From Deltaproteobacteria bacterium (GTDB lineage Bacteria; Myxococcota_A; UBA9042; DTJE01), in NCBI GenBank assembly GCA_016875475.1, contig VGRB01000005.1, positions 1 to 38,156 on the forward strand: a stretch of DNA of 38,156 nt, written 5' to 3'. The notes beneath the pieces were generated by a model. That model was given only the letters and a program-made list of their open reading frames with translations, was not told the DNA's origin and ran no database searches. Both the position numbers and the translations under genes were made by a program. This document shows, one piece after another, positions 1-8,093 of the stretch (position 1 is the stretch's first letter; each line of letters opens with the position of its first letter).

Positions 1-2
1 TT

Positions 3-638
3 TTGCACGAGTACACGACCTGCGCGAACATCTACTGCAACCTCGTCTCGGCCGTGTCGCGCGCCGCGGTCGAGGTGCTCGGGATGTCCGGGCTCGTCGT
101 GCTGCTCGACGAGGCGGAGGTCGCGGGCAGCGTGCTCTACCGGTACCAGGCGCTTCGCGGCATGAACTTCTTCCGCGGGCTCGTGCTGACCGCGAACGAC
201 GACCCGGTGCTGCTGGAGGAGTCGCTCGACCGGACCGAGACGGTCACGGGCGTGCTGTCCGGGCTGGTCTACTCCGGCCACAACACGGTGCGCTACACGG
301 CCGGGATCCCTGCGCACCTGAAGATCGCGTTCGCGCTGACGCCCGGGTCGCTCCAGGACGCGTTCAGGAAGGCGCGCGAGTCGATCCGGACGGTGCAGCT
401 CGACGTGCTGTCCGCGGACCAGCTCCGCGATCTGTTCGGCCGGATCTGCGACCGCTTCCAGTCCGTGACCGGGATCCGCGTGTCGCCGCGAGACCGCGAG
501 AGCCTGTACCGCCTGATATCGACCGCGGACCGCGTCTCGTCCACGCGCGGGTTCATCAAGGCCGCGATCGAGGCGCTCGACTACGTCCGCTTCTACCCCG
601 AGGGCGACGTGGCCGGCATGATCTCGGGGACGGGCTGA
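3..638 (+). CDS. DUF2791/BrxD-like P-loop ATPase, C-terminal part (gene continues upstream of the window)
   Basis: ORF open from the window edge. Walker-B-like GLVVLLDEAEVAG followed by RGLVLTANDD and the C-terminal pattern of BREX DUF2791 ATPases. Directly followed by a BrxHI-like helicase. Confidence 0.65.
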   Translation: MHEYTTCANIYCNLVSAVSRAAVEVLGMSGLVVLLDEAEVAGSVLYRYQALRGMNFFRGLVLTANDDPVLLEESLDRTETVTGVLSGLVYSGHNTVRYTAGIPAHLKIAFALTPGSLQDAFRKARESIRTVQLDVLSADQLRDLFGRICDRFQSVTGIRVSPRDRESLYRLISTADRVSSTRGFIKAAIEALDYVRFYPEGDVAGMISGTG

Positions 639-640
639 CG

Positions 641-2320
641 ATGCCTCCCCCCCCGCCCGGCGCGACGTTCGACCGGAACGAGGCGCGCACCGCGATGCCG
701 CGCGCGTTCGCCGCGTTCCTGGGGGCGTACCCCCGGATCACCCCGATCCAGGCGGCGGCCTTCCCGGTGCTCGCGTCGGGCCGCGACGCGGTCCTGGTCG
801 CGCCCGCGGCGTCCGGCAAGACCGAGGCCGCGCTCGTGCCGCTGTGCGAGCGGCTGCTGCACCTGCCGTCCCGCGCGGGCGCCGGGATCCTGTACGTCGT
901 GCCGACCCGGGCGCTCGCGAACGACATCGAGGTGCGGTGCCGGGGACCGGCCGCCTCCCTCCGGCTCGACCTCGTGATCCGCACCGGCGACCGGCCGACG
1001 GCCGTGGCCGACCGGGACGTGGGCGTCCTCGTGACCACGCCGGAGTCGTTCGACTCGCTGCTCTGCCGCGCGCCGCGCCTGTTCTCGGCACTCGGCGCCG
1101 CGGTGGTGGACGAGGCCCACCTGATGGACGGCACCTACCGGGGGGATCAGCTCCGCATCCTGTTCCGGCGCCTGCTGCGCGGCCTGAAGAGGCGGCCGCA
1201 GCTCGTGGCGATGTCGGCCACGATCGCGGACCCGGCCGCGGTCGGCCGCCGCCTGTTCGACGCGGACGCCGTCGTCGTGCGCGCGGGCGCGGACCGGCCG
1301 GTCCGGATCGACTCGGCCCCGGACGCGCCGTCCGCGATCCGGGCGCTGCGCGCGGCCGGGGTGACCAAGGCGCTCGTCTTCTGCAACAGCCGCCGCCGCG
1401 TGGAGGAGGTCTCGTTCGCGATCGCGGCGGCCGGCATCTGGCCGCGCGAGCGCGTGATGGTGCACCACGCGAGCCTGCCGCGCCGCGAGCGCGAGGACGT
1501 GGAGCGCGCGTTCCGCCGGTGGGAGGCGGGCATCCTGGTCGCGACGACCACGCTCGAGCTGGGCGTGGACATCGGCGACGTGGAACCGGTCGTGCTGGTC
1601 GGCGCGCCCGAGACGTCCGCCGCGTTCCGGCAGCGGGTGGGCCGGGGCTGCCGCCGCAAGGCGGGCATGGTCGCGATCTGCGTGCCCGAGGACGACGCTG
1701 ACCGCGAGGCGTTCGACGGGATCCGCGCCGCGCTGGACGGCGGCGATCTGCCCCCCATGCCGTACGTGCCGGACCTGTCGGTCGCGGTCCAGCAGGCGTT
1801 CTCGACCCTGTTCGGCGCGCCGCGCGGCCTCCGCCGCGCCGATCTGCTCGCGCTCCTCGCGCCGCTCGGCACGCGGGGCGACCTCTCCGGGATCCTCGAC
1901 CACCTCGTGTCCGAGGGCCACCTCGAGTCCGCGTCCGGGGACCGGCTGGTCGCCTCGACCGCGGTGATGGACATGGGCGAGCGCGGGCGGATCCACGGCA
2001 ACATCCCGGACGGCCGCACGGTGAAGGTCGTGGATTCCGCGACCGGCCGCGTGGTCGGCGAGGTCTCGGCCGCGGGCCTGGGCGCGCGGGCGGGCGCCGC
2101 GGACGACGGCACGCTCGCGCTCGGCGGCCGGTCGTGGCGCGTCACCGGGTCCTCCGGCGGGACCGGGCCCGGCGCGTTCGGTCGGGGCGCCGACCACATC
2201 CGCGTCTCGTCGGCCGGGGGGGTGGGAGCGCCCGGCGTGGCGCCGCTGTTCGCCCGCCGCGCCGAGGTCGGCGCGTTCCACCGCTACCTGCCCGAGCGGC
2301 TGCGGAGGCGCGTGCGCTGA
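641..2320 (+). CDS. DEAD/DEAH-box helicase, Lhr/BrxHI-like
   Basis: Q-motif-like ITPIQAAAF, Walker A APAASGKTEAAL, DEAH box VVDEAHLMDG, SAT motif MSATIAD, motif VI QRVGRGCRR. Starts 2 nt after the upstream stop. Confidence 0.85.
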   Translation: MPPPPPGATFDRNEARTAMPRAFAAFLGAYPRITPIQAAAFPVLASGRDAVLVAPAASGKTEAALVPLCERLLHLPSRAGAGILYVVPTRALANDIEVRCRGPAASLRLDLVIRTGDRPTAVADRDVGVLVTTPESFDSLLCRAPRLFSALGAAVVDEAHLMDGTYRGDQLRILFRRLLRGLKRRPQLVAMSATIADPAAVGRRLFDADAVVVRAGADRPVRIDSAPDAPSAIRALRAAGVTKALVFCNSRRRVEEVSFAIAAAGIWPRERVMVHHASLPRREREDVERAFRRWEAGILVATTTLELGVDIGDVEPVVLVGAPETSAAFRQRVGRGCRRKAGMVAICVPEDDADREAFDGIRAALDGGDLPPMPYVPDLSVAVQQAFSTLFGAPRGLRRADLLALLAPLGTRGDLSGILDHLVSEGHLESASGDRLVASTAVMDMGERGRIHGNIPDGRTVKVVDSATGRVVGEVSAAGLGARAGAADDGTLALGGRSWRVTGSSGGTGPGAFGRGADHIRVSSAGGVGAPGVAPLFARRAEVGAFHRYLPERLRRRVR

Positions 2321-2405
2321 TCCGCGGCATGCGGGGGGGGCATTGACCAGCGGGTGTTCCGACCGCCGGCGAAGCGCCCGCGGCCGGACGACTCCGAGGG
2401 CCTCG

Positions 2406-2516
2406 CTACGGCAGCTCGCGCAGTTCGTCCGGCGAGATGCCCATGTCGTCGAGGATGCCGCTCAGGGTCTTCGGCTTGACGTCCTTGCCGGCGTGGACGG
2501 GGATCACGACCCTGGC
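2406..2516 (-). pseudogene. HicA-like mRNA interferase remnant (C-terminal part only)
   Basis: The minus-strand frame reads ARVVIPVHAGKDVKPKTLSGILDDMGISPDELRELP*, typical of a HicA C-terminus. The N-terminal start and catalytic-His region are missing. Confidence 0.65.
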
Positions 2517-2683
2517 GCCGCCTTGAGGTCGTCCAGGTAGACCTCGATGGCCTCGCGGATGTTGGCAGGCGCCTCGTCGAGGGTGTCTCCCAGGGTGTGA
2601 CATCCCCTGAGCGCCGGGCAGAACGCGTGAAGGCCGCCGTCCTTCTCGCGCTCCAGGATCACCGTGAGATGGCGCGCTTCCAT
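2504..2683 (-). CDS. HicB-like antitoxin, C-terminally truncated
   Basis: MEARHLTVILEREKDGGLHAFCPALRGCHTLGDTLDEAPANIREAIEVYLDDLKAAPGS*. HicB N-terminal fold; the stop lies inside hicA remnant sequence in another frame. Confidence 0.65.
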   Translation of the reverse strand: MEARHLTVILEREKDGGLHAFCPALRGCHTLGDTLDEAPANIREAIEVYLDDLKAAPGS

Positions 2684-2715
2684 GCACCTGACCTTGCTTC
2701 TCCCGTTGGGTCCCG

Positions 2716-2880
2716 TCAACCCGCAGGACACCCGCAGGAACCCGCCGAACCCGCCAGCGGTTCCCACGGGTCGCGACCGCCGCAACCGCGCTCGATCAGG
2801 CGCTCCAGCAGTTTCTGCGTGTCGGCGTCCGCGCTCACGACCACCAGTTCGTAGGGCGGGTCGCGGACGATCACGACAGG
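2716..2880 (-). CDS. small ORF after the AAA ATPase, probably a truncated partner protein
   Basis: GTG start overlapping the ATPase stop (gtcctgtcGTGAtcgtc). Reads VIVRDPPYELVVVSADADTQKLLERLIERGCGGRDPWEPLAGSAGSCGCPAG*. Credible for about 33 aa, then low-complexity. Confidence 0.45.
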   Translation of the reverse strand, partial: PVVIVRDPPYELVVVSADADTQKLLERLIERGCGGRDPWEPLAGSAGSCGCPAG

Positions 2881-4112
2881 ACCCCCATCACGAGCAGGTC
2901 CGCGAGGCTTGCGCCGCCGCTCCACCGGTCCAACTCCGGGACCTCGGGTCCGCGTCGGACGAGCGCCGAGCCGTCGTCCCGGCGGCGGAACACCAGCGCG
3001 TCGTCCAGGGTCACGTGCGCGAGGAACACGGGCGAGTGCGTGGCACAAAGCCACTGCACTCCGGCGCCCGGCTGGGCGATGGCCTGGAACGCGGCCTGGA
3101 TCGCGAGCGGGTTCAGTCCGTTCTCGGGCTCCTCGACCAGGTATACGACCCTCCGGTCCGGCCGGGCCGAGTAGGAGAGCACGGAGAGGGCCATCAGGCG
3201 CAGGGTCCCGTCGGAGAGCAGCCAGGAGGGTACGGGGTTGCCGTGCTCCCCGGCGAACCGCGCCGAGAGCACGAGGTGACGGTCCTCTTCGCGGACGGAG
3301 ACGCCGATGTCCTCGAGTCCCGGCACGGCCGTCGCCACGTGCTTCTTCCACTGGTCGAACAGGAGCGGGTCACGCTCCGAGAGGTCCTTGACGACGTTCG
3401 GGAGTCCCGAGCCGTCCAGTCCCAGCACCGGTTTGCCGCCGGGCGGCGAGGACGCTTGCAGGCGTCGCGGCTCGAGGGCCAGCCGCCGCACCCCCTCCCT
3501 CAGCAACTCCTTGGCGCGAAGGGAGAGCGGGAACCGCTCCGGGTCCTCGGGGAGGCTGCCGAATGCCGACCGGTCCTCGCCGAAGCGGAACATGCTGTTC
3601 CACTCCGTCTTCTCGTCGCGGAAGTAGTCACGCCCTTCCGGGGTCTTTCCGACGATCTTCCGCCAGCCGCGGGGCTGGGCCGGGTGGACCACGGGCCCGA
3701 GGTGCTCGGGTCCGAACAGGCTCGGCTCCACGACATCGGGACCCCGGACCCATGTCGAGAAGAACAGGTTCTCCCGAAGGATCCGCAGGCCGCCGCTGCC
3801 GCCAATCCCGATCTCCATCTCGTGCCGGAGCGCGGCTCGAGGTCCGTCGCTCGCGTCGCCGTTCGCCGCGTCGACTTCCACGGCGAAGGCGATGGGCCGA
3901 TCCGCGTCGTAGCACAGGTCGTAGAACGAAGGCGTGCGGCGCGCAACGGCCTCGCCGACGCCGAGGCTGAGCACGTCCGTGACGAACTGGAGCGCGTCGA
4001 GGAAGGTGGTCTTCCCGGCGGCGTTCGGCCCCACGAGGACCTGGAACGGCGTCAGTGAGACCCGGTTCGCGCGCAGCATCCGGAAGTTCCTGACTTCGAG
4101 CGACCTGATCAC
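2871..4112 (-). CDS. AAA family ATPase (SMC/RecF-like fold)
   Basis: GTG start. IRSLEVRNFRMLRANRVSL, Walker A VGPNAAGKTTFLDAL, Walker B VVYLVEEPENGLNP, H-loop LCATHSPVFL. Confidence 0.8.
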   Translation of the reverse strand: MIRSLEVRNFRMLRANRVSLTPFQVLVGPNAAGKTTFLDALQFVTDVLSLGVGEAVARRTPSFYDLCYDADRPIAFAVEVDAANGDASDGPRAALRHEMEIGIGGSGGLRILRENLFFSTWVRGPDVVEPSLFGPEHLGPVVHPAQPRGWRKIVGKTPEGRDYFRDEKTEWNSMFRFGEDRSAFGSLPEDPERFPLSLRAKELLREGVRRLALEPRRLQASSPPGGKPVLGLDGSGLPNVVKDLSERDPLLFDQWKKHVATAVPGLEDIGVSVREEDRHLVLSARFAGEHGNPVPSWLLSDGTLRLMALSVLSYSARPDRRVVYLVEEPENGLNPLAIQAAFQAIAQPGAGVQWLCATHSPVFLAHVTLDDALVFRRRDDGSALVRRGPEVPELDRWSGGASLADLLVMGVLS

Positions 4113-4156
4113 CTCGGACCTCCCGGGGGCGAGCGAACTCCGAGCAGCCGGGAGGA

Positions 4157-4166
4157 ATTCTACACC
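4157..4166 (-). promoter_or_regulatory. putative -10 promoter element GGTGTAGAAT upstream of the AAA ATPase
   Basis: TAGAAT (minus strand, 4162-4157) about 45 nt upstream of the GTG start. The same 10-mer precedes the 27640 operon. Confidence 0.35.
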
Positions 4167-4340
4167 CGGCAGGTCCGGGCGATGGGTGCGGGTCGCCGAG
4201 CCCCGAGCACCGGCCCGTGGTCCTGCCACAACCGGCGCGGCTGCTGTGGCCGACCGGAGCGACCGCGGCGCGAGGGAGGTGGGTCACCCACACGACGAAT
4301 CGTCCATCGCCGAACAGGATCGCGGGGGCGATCCCCGCGT

Positions 4341-4595
4341 TCAGGCCGAGCGGTCGGCCGACGCGGAGCGGATCCGCTCGTACAGGGCGTCCGGCGCGAT
4401 GTCCACGCCGTTCGGCCAGCACGGGGCACCCCATTCCGCGAGCCGCACGCGCGCGAAGAACGCCGGATCCTTGAGCGGCTCGAAGACGGGCCCGTTCATC
4501 CTGCCTGCGAGGTCGTCCTCTCCTTCTGTCCCGTCGTCGAAGCGGACGAAGAGCCGGTATGGGTGCCGCGCCTCGAGGTACACGATGCGTTCCAT
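4341..4595 (-). CDS. DUF2442 domain protein
   Basis: MERIVYLEARHPYRLFVRFDDGTEGEDDLAGRMNGPVFEPLKDPAFFARVRLAEWGAPCWPNGVDIAPDALYERI matches the DUF2442 pattern. Confidence 0.8.
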   Translation of the reverse strand: MERIVYLEARHPYRLFVRFDDGTEGEDDLAGRMNGPVFEPLKDPAFFARVRLAEWGAPCWPNGVDIAPDALYERIRSASADRSA

Positions 4596-4597
4596 GG

Positions 4598-4858
4598 CTA
4601 CTCCAGTGGCTCGATTGCTCGAAGCGGCCGGCCCTCCTCGGCGAGCCGCCAGTCGTCGCGCAATTCCTCGCGGTGCACGAGTGCCCACTCGGCCACGAGG
4701 GCCAGAGCCCGCCGCGGAAGGGTGCCCCGCGAGACCTCGATCGTGTCGATCCGGATGACCGCCCGGTGCTCCGCGTACTCCACGTGGAAGTGCGGCGGCG
4801 GGTGCTCGTCGTAGAACATCCGCACGACGATCCCGAAGAACCGGCTGATCTCGGGCAC
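4598..4858 (-). CDS. DUF4160 domain protein
   Basis: MPEISRFFGIVVRMFYDEHPPPHFHVEYAEHRAVIRIDTIEVSRGTLPRRALALVAEWALVHREEL is a clear DUF4160 pattern. Sits just upstream of the DUF2442 gene. Confidence 0.85.
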   Translation of the reverse strand: MPEISRFFGIVVRMFYDEHPPPHFHVEYAEHRAVIRIDTIEVSRGTLPRRALALVAEWALVHREELRDDWRLAEEGRPLRAIEPLE

Positions 4859-4891
4859 GGCCGCGGCCTCGCCTCTTGCGCCGATGGCCCG

Positions 4892-4897
4892 ATTATA
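4892..4897 (-). promoter_or_regulatory. putative -10 box TATAAT for the DUF4160-DUF2442 pair
   Basis: Perfect TATAAT on the minus strand (forward attata) about 34 nt upstream of the DUF4160 ATG, in a very GC-rich background. Confidence 0.45.
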
Positions 4898-5093
4898 CGA
4901 CCCGCGGCGGGCAACTGCATGAGGGCATTGCCTGCCGCCGCAACGGACGTCGCGGGTCGCACCACGCGCCGTAGTGCACGCAGCGGCCGTCCGTGGTCAC
5001 GTGGTGGCACTCCTTGTGGAGCCCGTCGGACGGGTCGAGCAGGCAGGGGCGGTCGTCGAGGTCCGCGCGGCCCCGCACCAGGCGCACGAGCAT
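4893..5093 (-). CDS. small Cys/His-containing hypothetical protein or gene remnant
   Basis: Minus-strand frame MLVRLVRGRADLDDRPCLLDPSDGLHKECHHVTTDGRCVHYGAWCDP... with G/C-biased third positions. No family recognised, and the start is uncertain. Confidence 0.3.
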   Translation of the reverse strand: MLVRLVRGRADLDDRPCLLDPSDGLHKECHHVTTDGRCVHYGAWCDPRRPLRRQAMPSCSCPPRVV

Positions 5094-5122
5094 GCGCAGT
5101 GGCCGTCCGTGTCGCAGGACCC

Positions 5123-5131
5123 TGGTATACT
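5123..5131 (+). promoter_or_regulatory. putative extended -10 promoter TGGTATACT upstream of the Mod-ATPase-Res operon
   Basis: TGN-TATACT about 82 nt upstream of the proposed Mod start. Confidence 0.35.
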
Positions 5132-5213
5132 CGCGCTCGTTGCGGACGGGCGGAACGGGCTCGGTCGGCTTGCGCGACCGTGGCGACGGCCCGGGACGAG
5201 GAGGCCGCTGGCG

Positions 5214-8093
5214 ATGGCTGGAGGCGAGGCGGCGAAGCCGCGCGGGTCCCGACCCAGGTCGGGAGGGGCGGGACCGAAGACCGGCGGGGCCGAGGCGCGG
5301 ACCTACACCCATCCGGAGGCCGACAGCCCGCTCAGGCCCGAGGTCGGCACGCAGGCTCAGTTCCGCAAGAAGCTGCCCCCCGTCCGCTGCCTGTTCGACT
5401 CGTCCCTGTCGCCGGCCCTGGACTGGGACGGCCGGAACGCCGCACGCGAAACCGGCGAGTGGCTGATCGCGCGGATCGAGGAGGCCGCGGCCCTGCCGCC
5501 ACCCCACCTGTTCGACCGCCCCCGCGAGTTGTCCGACCCGGACGGCCGCGTACGGCTCGCCGCGTGCGGGTTGGCCGACGCGGTGGAGCACCTGAAGCGA
5601 ATGAGCGCACCGTTCCTGGATTGGGCCGGCAAGGCCGAGCGGCAGTCGTTCGACGTGCCCACGCTGCCGCTGTTCGTCCACGAACGGCTGTCCACACGGG
5701 GGATCATCGAGACGCTGAAAGGGCACCGGCGCGACCCGGCGGACCAGCTCGGACTGTTTTCCGACCCTGCCCACCCCGTGGTGGACCAGGTCCTGAAGGC
5801 GTACGAGTACCGGGACCGATGGGTGAACCGGCTCGTGCTCGGCGACTCCCTTGTCGTGATGAACTCCCTGCTGCGCTACGAGGGACTGGGCGGGCAGGTC
5901 CAGTGCATCTACATGGACCCGCCGTACGGGGTGAAGTTCGGGTCGAACTTCCAGCCGTTCGTGCGGAAGCGGACGGTCGAGCACAACAACGACCTGGACA
6001 TGACCCGCGAGCCCGAGATGGTGAAGGCCTACCGGGACACGTGGGAGCTGGGTCTCCATTCGTACCTGACCTACCTCCGCGATCGCCTGCTCCTGTGCCG
6101 AGACCTGCTTTCGCCGAGCGGCAGCATCTTCGTCCAGATCAGCGACGACAACGTCCACCACGTGCGCGAGGTGATGGACGAGGTGTTCGGGGATGAGAAC
6201 CGCGTCAACCAGATATCGTTTGTCCGCGGCGGCCAGCAGACGAAAGGGCTGGGACTCGCCACCACGGCGGACTACATTCTGTGGTACGCACGGGACAAGG
6301 ACAGGGCGCGCATCACCCCCCTCCTCCTCGACGACGGAGGGTGGGCCGCGCGATCCCTCGACCTGCGGATGGAAATGCCAGATGGACAGCGCAGGCGCTA
6401 CGATCCCGCCCAGGCTCTGCCCGAAGAAGCGCGTCTCTTCACTCACCGGGCAATGGAATCCGCCCGCGAGACGGGGAGCACCCTGAATCGGTTCCCCATC
6501 GAGTTCGAGGGCAGGACATTCCGGCCCAGGCGCGGATGGTCCACCACTCCGGAAGGGGCGGAGAGATTGAAGTCCGCCCGGCGCCTGCTTTCCACGGAGA
6601 ATTCGCTCCGATTCCTCGTCTATCTCGACGACTTCCCCTACTCGGTTCTTACCGCGAACTGGACCGACACCGGCACCGGGAGTTTCACCGAGGCCAAGTC
6701 GTACGTCGTGCAGACGTCGGTCAAGGTAATCCAGCGCTGCCTCCTCATGACCACCCAGCCCGGGGACCTCGTGCTGGACCCGACCTGCGGGTCGGGAACC
6801 ACCCCGTTCGTCGCGGAGCAGTGGGGTCGCCGGTGGATCGCGATCGACACGAGCCGGGTGCCGCTTGCGCTCGCGCGCCAGCGGCTGCTGACAGCGACCT
6901 ACCCGTACTACCAGCTCCAGGACGAGGGCCGCGGCCCGGGCGGCGGCTTCGTGTACAAGCGGCGGCGGAACAGCCGCGGCGAGGAGGACGGCGGCATCGT
7001 GCCGCACGTGACCCTGAAGTCGATCGCGAACGACGAGCCTCCCGAGGAGGAGGTCCTCGTGGACCGGCCCGAGGTCCGAGGCGGGGTCACCCGCGTTTCC
7101 GGGCCGTTCGTGGTGGAGGCCACGATCCCGGCGCCGATGGACTGGGAAGGCGACGGCGTGCCGGACACCGGCGCGGAGGCGTCCGCGGAGTACGTGTCGT
7201 TCTCCGCGCGGATGCTCGAGGTCCTGCGGAGGTCGCCCGTGCTCCACCTGGGCGGCGGCGCGACGGTGAGGCTTCGCGGCATCCGCCCCCCTGCGAAGAC
7301 CCTGTGCCTGTCCGCCGAGGCCCTGATCGACGCGCCCTCGCCGGAAGCGGCGGCAGGGGGGCAGGGTGGCCAGGGCCTGGCCGAGCCCGCGCGGGACTAC
7401 CCGTCGCAGGGCCGCGAGGGCCGGCAGGGCGTCGCGATCGTGTTCGGGCCCGAGAACGGGGCGGTCAGCGAGAAGCTGGTCTACGAGGCCGCGCGCGAGG
7501 GCTACGCGAAGGGCTACCGGCACCTCTACGTGATCGGGTTCGCGATCCAGCCCGGTGCCCGCGAACTGGTCGATTCGTGTGACCGCGCGGTGGGACTCCC
7601 CGCGACGTACGTTCAAGCGACCACGGACCTGATGATGGGCGACCTGCTGAAGAACCTCCGCAGCAGCCAGATCTTCAGCGTGTGCGGGCTCCCCGATGTG
7701 GTGCTGCGCCGCGCCGGGGCGCCTTCGACCGGCGAAGTGGGCTCGCGCGGGACCCGCTACGAGGTGGAGTTGAAGGGCCTCGACGTCTTCGACCCGTCCA
7801 CGATGGAGGTCGTCCACCGGCGCGGGGACGACGTGCCCGCGTGGCTCCTCGACACGGACTACAACGGGCTCTGCTTCCACGTGAACCAGGCGTTCTTCCC
7901 GCGCACCTCCGCCTGGGAGAACCTGAAGCGCGCGCTGAAGGCGTCCTACGACGAGTCGGTCTGGGACCACCTCGCCGGTACGATCAGCGCGGCGTTCGAG
8001 GCCGGCGATCACCGGCGGATCGCGGTCAAGGTGATCGACGACCGCGGCAACGAGTTGATGGTGATCAAGGACCTGTCCGAGGCGGGCCGATGA
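5214..8093 (+). CDS. type III-like site-specific DNA methyltransferase (Mod), long C-terminal extension
   Basis: Motif IV CIYMDPPYGVKF precedes motif I VLDPTCGSGTTPFVAEQWGRRWIAID (beta-class order). A C-terminal extension of roughly 400 aa follows. The ATG at 5214 is the likely start. Confidence 0.85.
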   Translation: MAGGEAAKPRGSRPRSGGAGPKTGGAEARTYTHPEADSPLRPEVGTQAQFRKKLPPVRCLFDSSLSPALDWDGRNAARETGEWLIARIEEAAALPPPHLFDRPRELSDPDGRVRLAACGLADAVEHLKRMSAPFLDWAGKAERQSFDVPTLPLFVHERLSTRGIIETLKGHRRDPADQLGLFSDPAHPVVDQVLKAYEYRDRWVNRLVLGDSLVVMNSLLRYEGLGGQVQCIYMDPPYGVKFGSNFQPFVRKRTVEHNNDLDMTREPEMVKAYRDTWELGLHSYLTYLRDRLLLCRDLLSPSGSIFVQISDDNVHHVREVMDEVFGDENRVNQISFVRGGQQTKGLGLATTADYILWYARDKDRARITPLLLDDGGWAARSLDLRMEMPDGQRRRYDPAQALPEEARLFTHRAMESARETGSTLNRFPIEFEGRTFRPRRGWSTTPEGAERLKSARRLLSTENSLRFLVYLDDFPYSVLTANWTDTGTGSFTEAKSYVVQTSVKVIQRCLLMTTQPGDLVLDPTCGSGTTPFVAEQWGRRWIAIDTSRVPLALARQRLLTATYPYYQLQDEGRGPGGGFVYKRRRNSRGEEDGGIVPHVTLKSIANDEPPEEEVLVDRPEVRGGVTRVSGPFVVEATIPAPMDWEGDGVPDTGAEASAEYVSFSARMLEVLRRSPVLHLGGGATVRLRGIRPPAKTLCLSAEALIDAPSPEAAAGGQGGQGLAEPARDYPSQGREGRQGVAIVFGPENGAVSEKLVYEAAREGYAKGYRHLYVIGFAIQPGARELVDSCDRAVGLPATYVQATTDLMMGDLLKNLRSSQIFSVCGLPDVVLRRAGAPSTGEVGSRGTRYEVELKGLDVFDPSTMEVVHRRGDDVPAWLLDTDYNGLCFHVNQAFFPRTSAWENLKRALKASYDESVWDHLAGTISAAFEAGDHRRIAVKVIDDRGNELMVIKDLSEAGR

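Noticed and set aside
593-2281. Long minus-strand ORF (562 aa) opposite the helicase
   Set aside because: Low-complexity Arg/Gly/Ala/His-rich translation without motifs; a shadow ORF caused by high GC opposite a clear helicase.
4195-4335. Minus-strand fragment NAGIAPAILFGDGRFVVWVTHLP near the DUF2442 gene
   Set aside because: Short plausible peptide, but no start codon context or family. May be a remnant; insufficient evidence.
5162-5180. Small hairpin cggtcg-gcttgcg-cgaccg upstream of mod
   Set aside because: Only a 6-bp stem in a GC-rich background; expected by chance and with no supporting context.
5100-8012. Main part of the 1039-aa minus-strand ORF opposite the first Mod
   Set aside because: Antisense shadow of a well-supported methyltransferase. 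Only its extreme 3' end (4893-5093), outside mod, looks coding-like and is kept separately.
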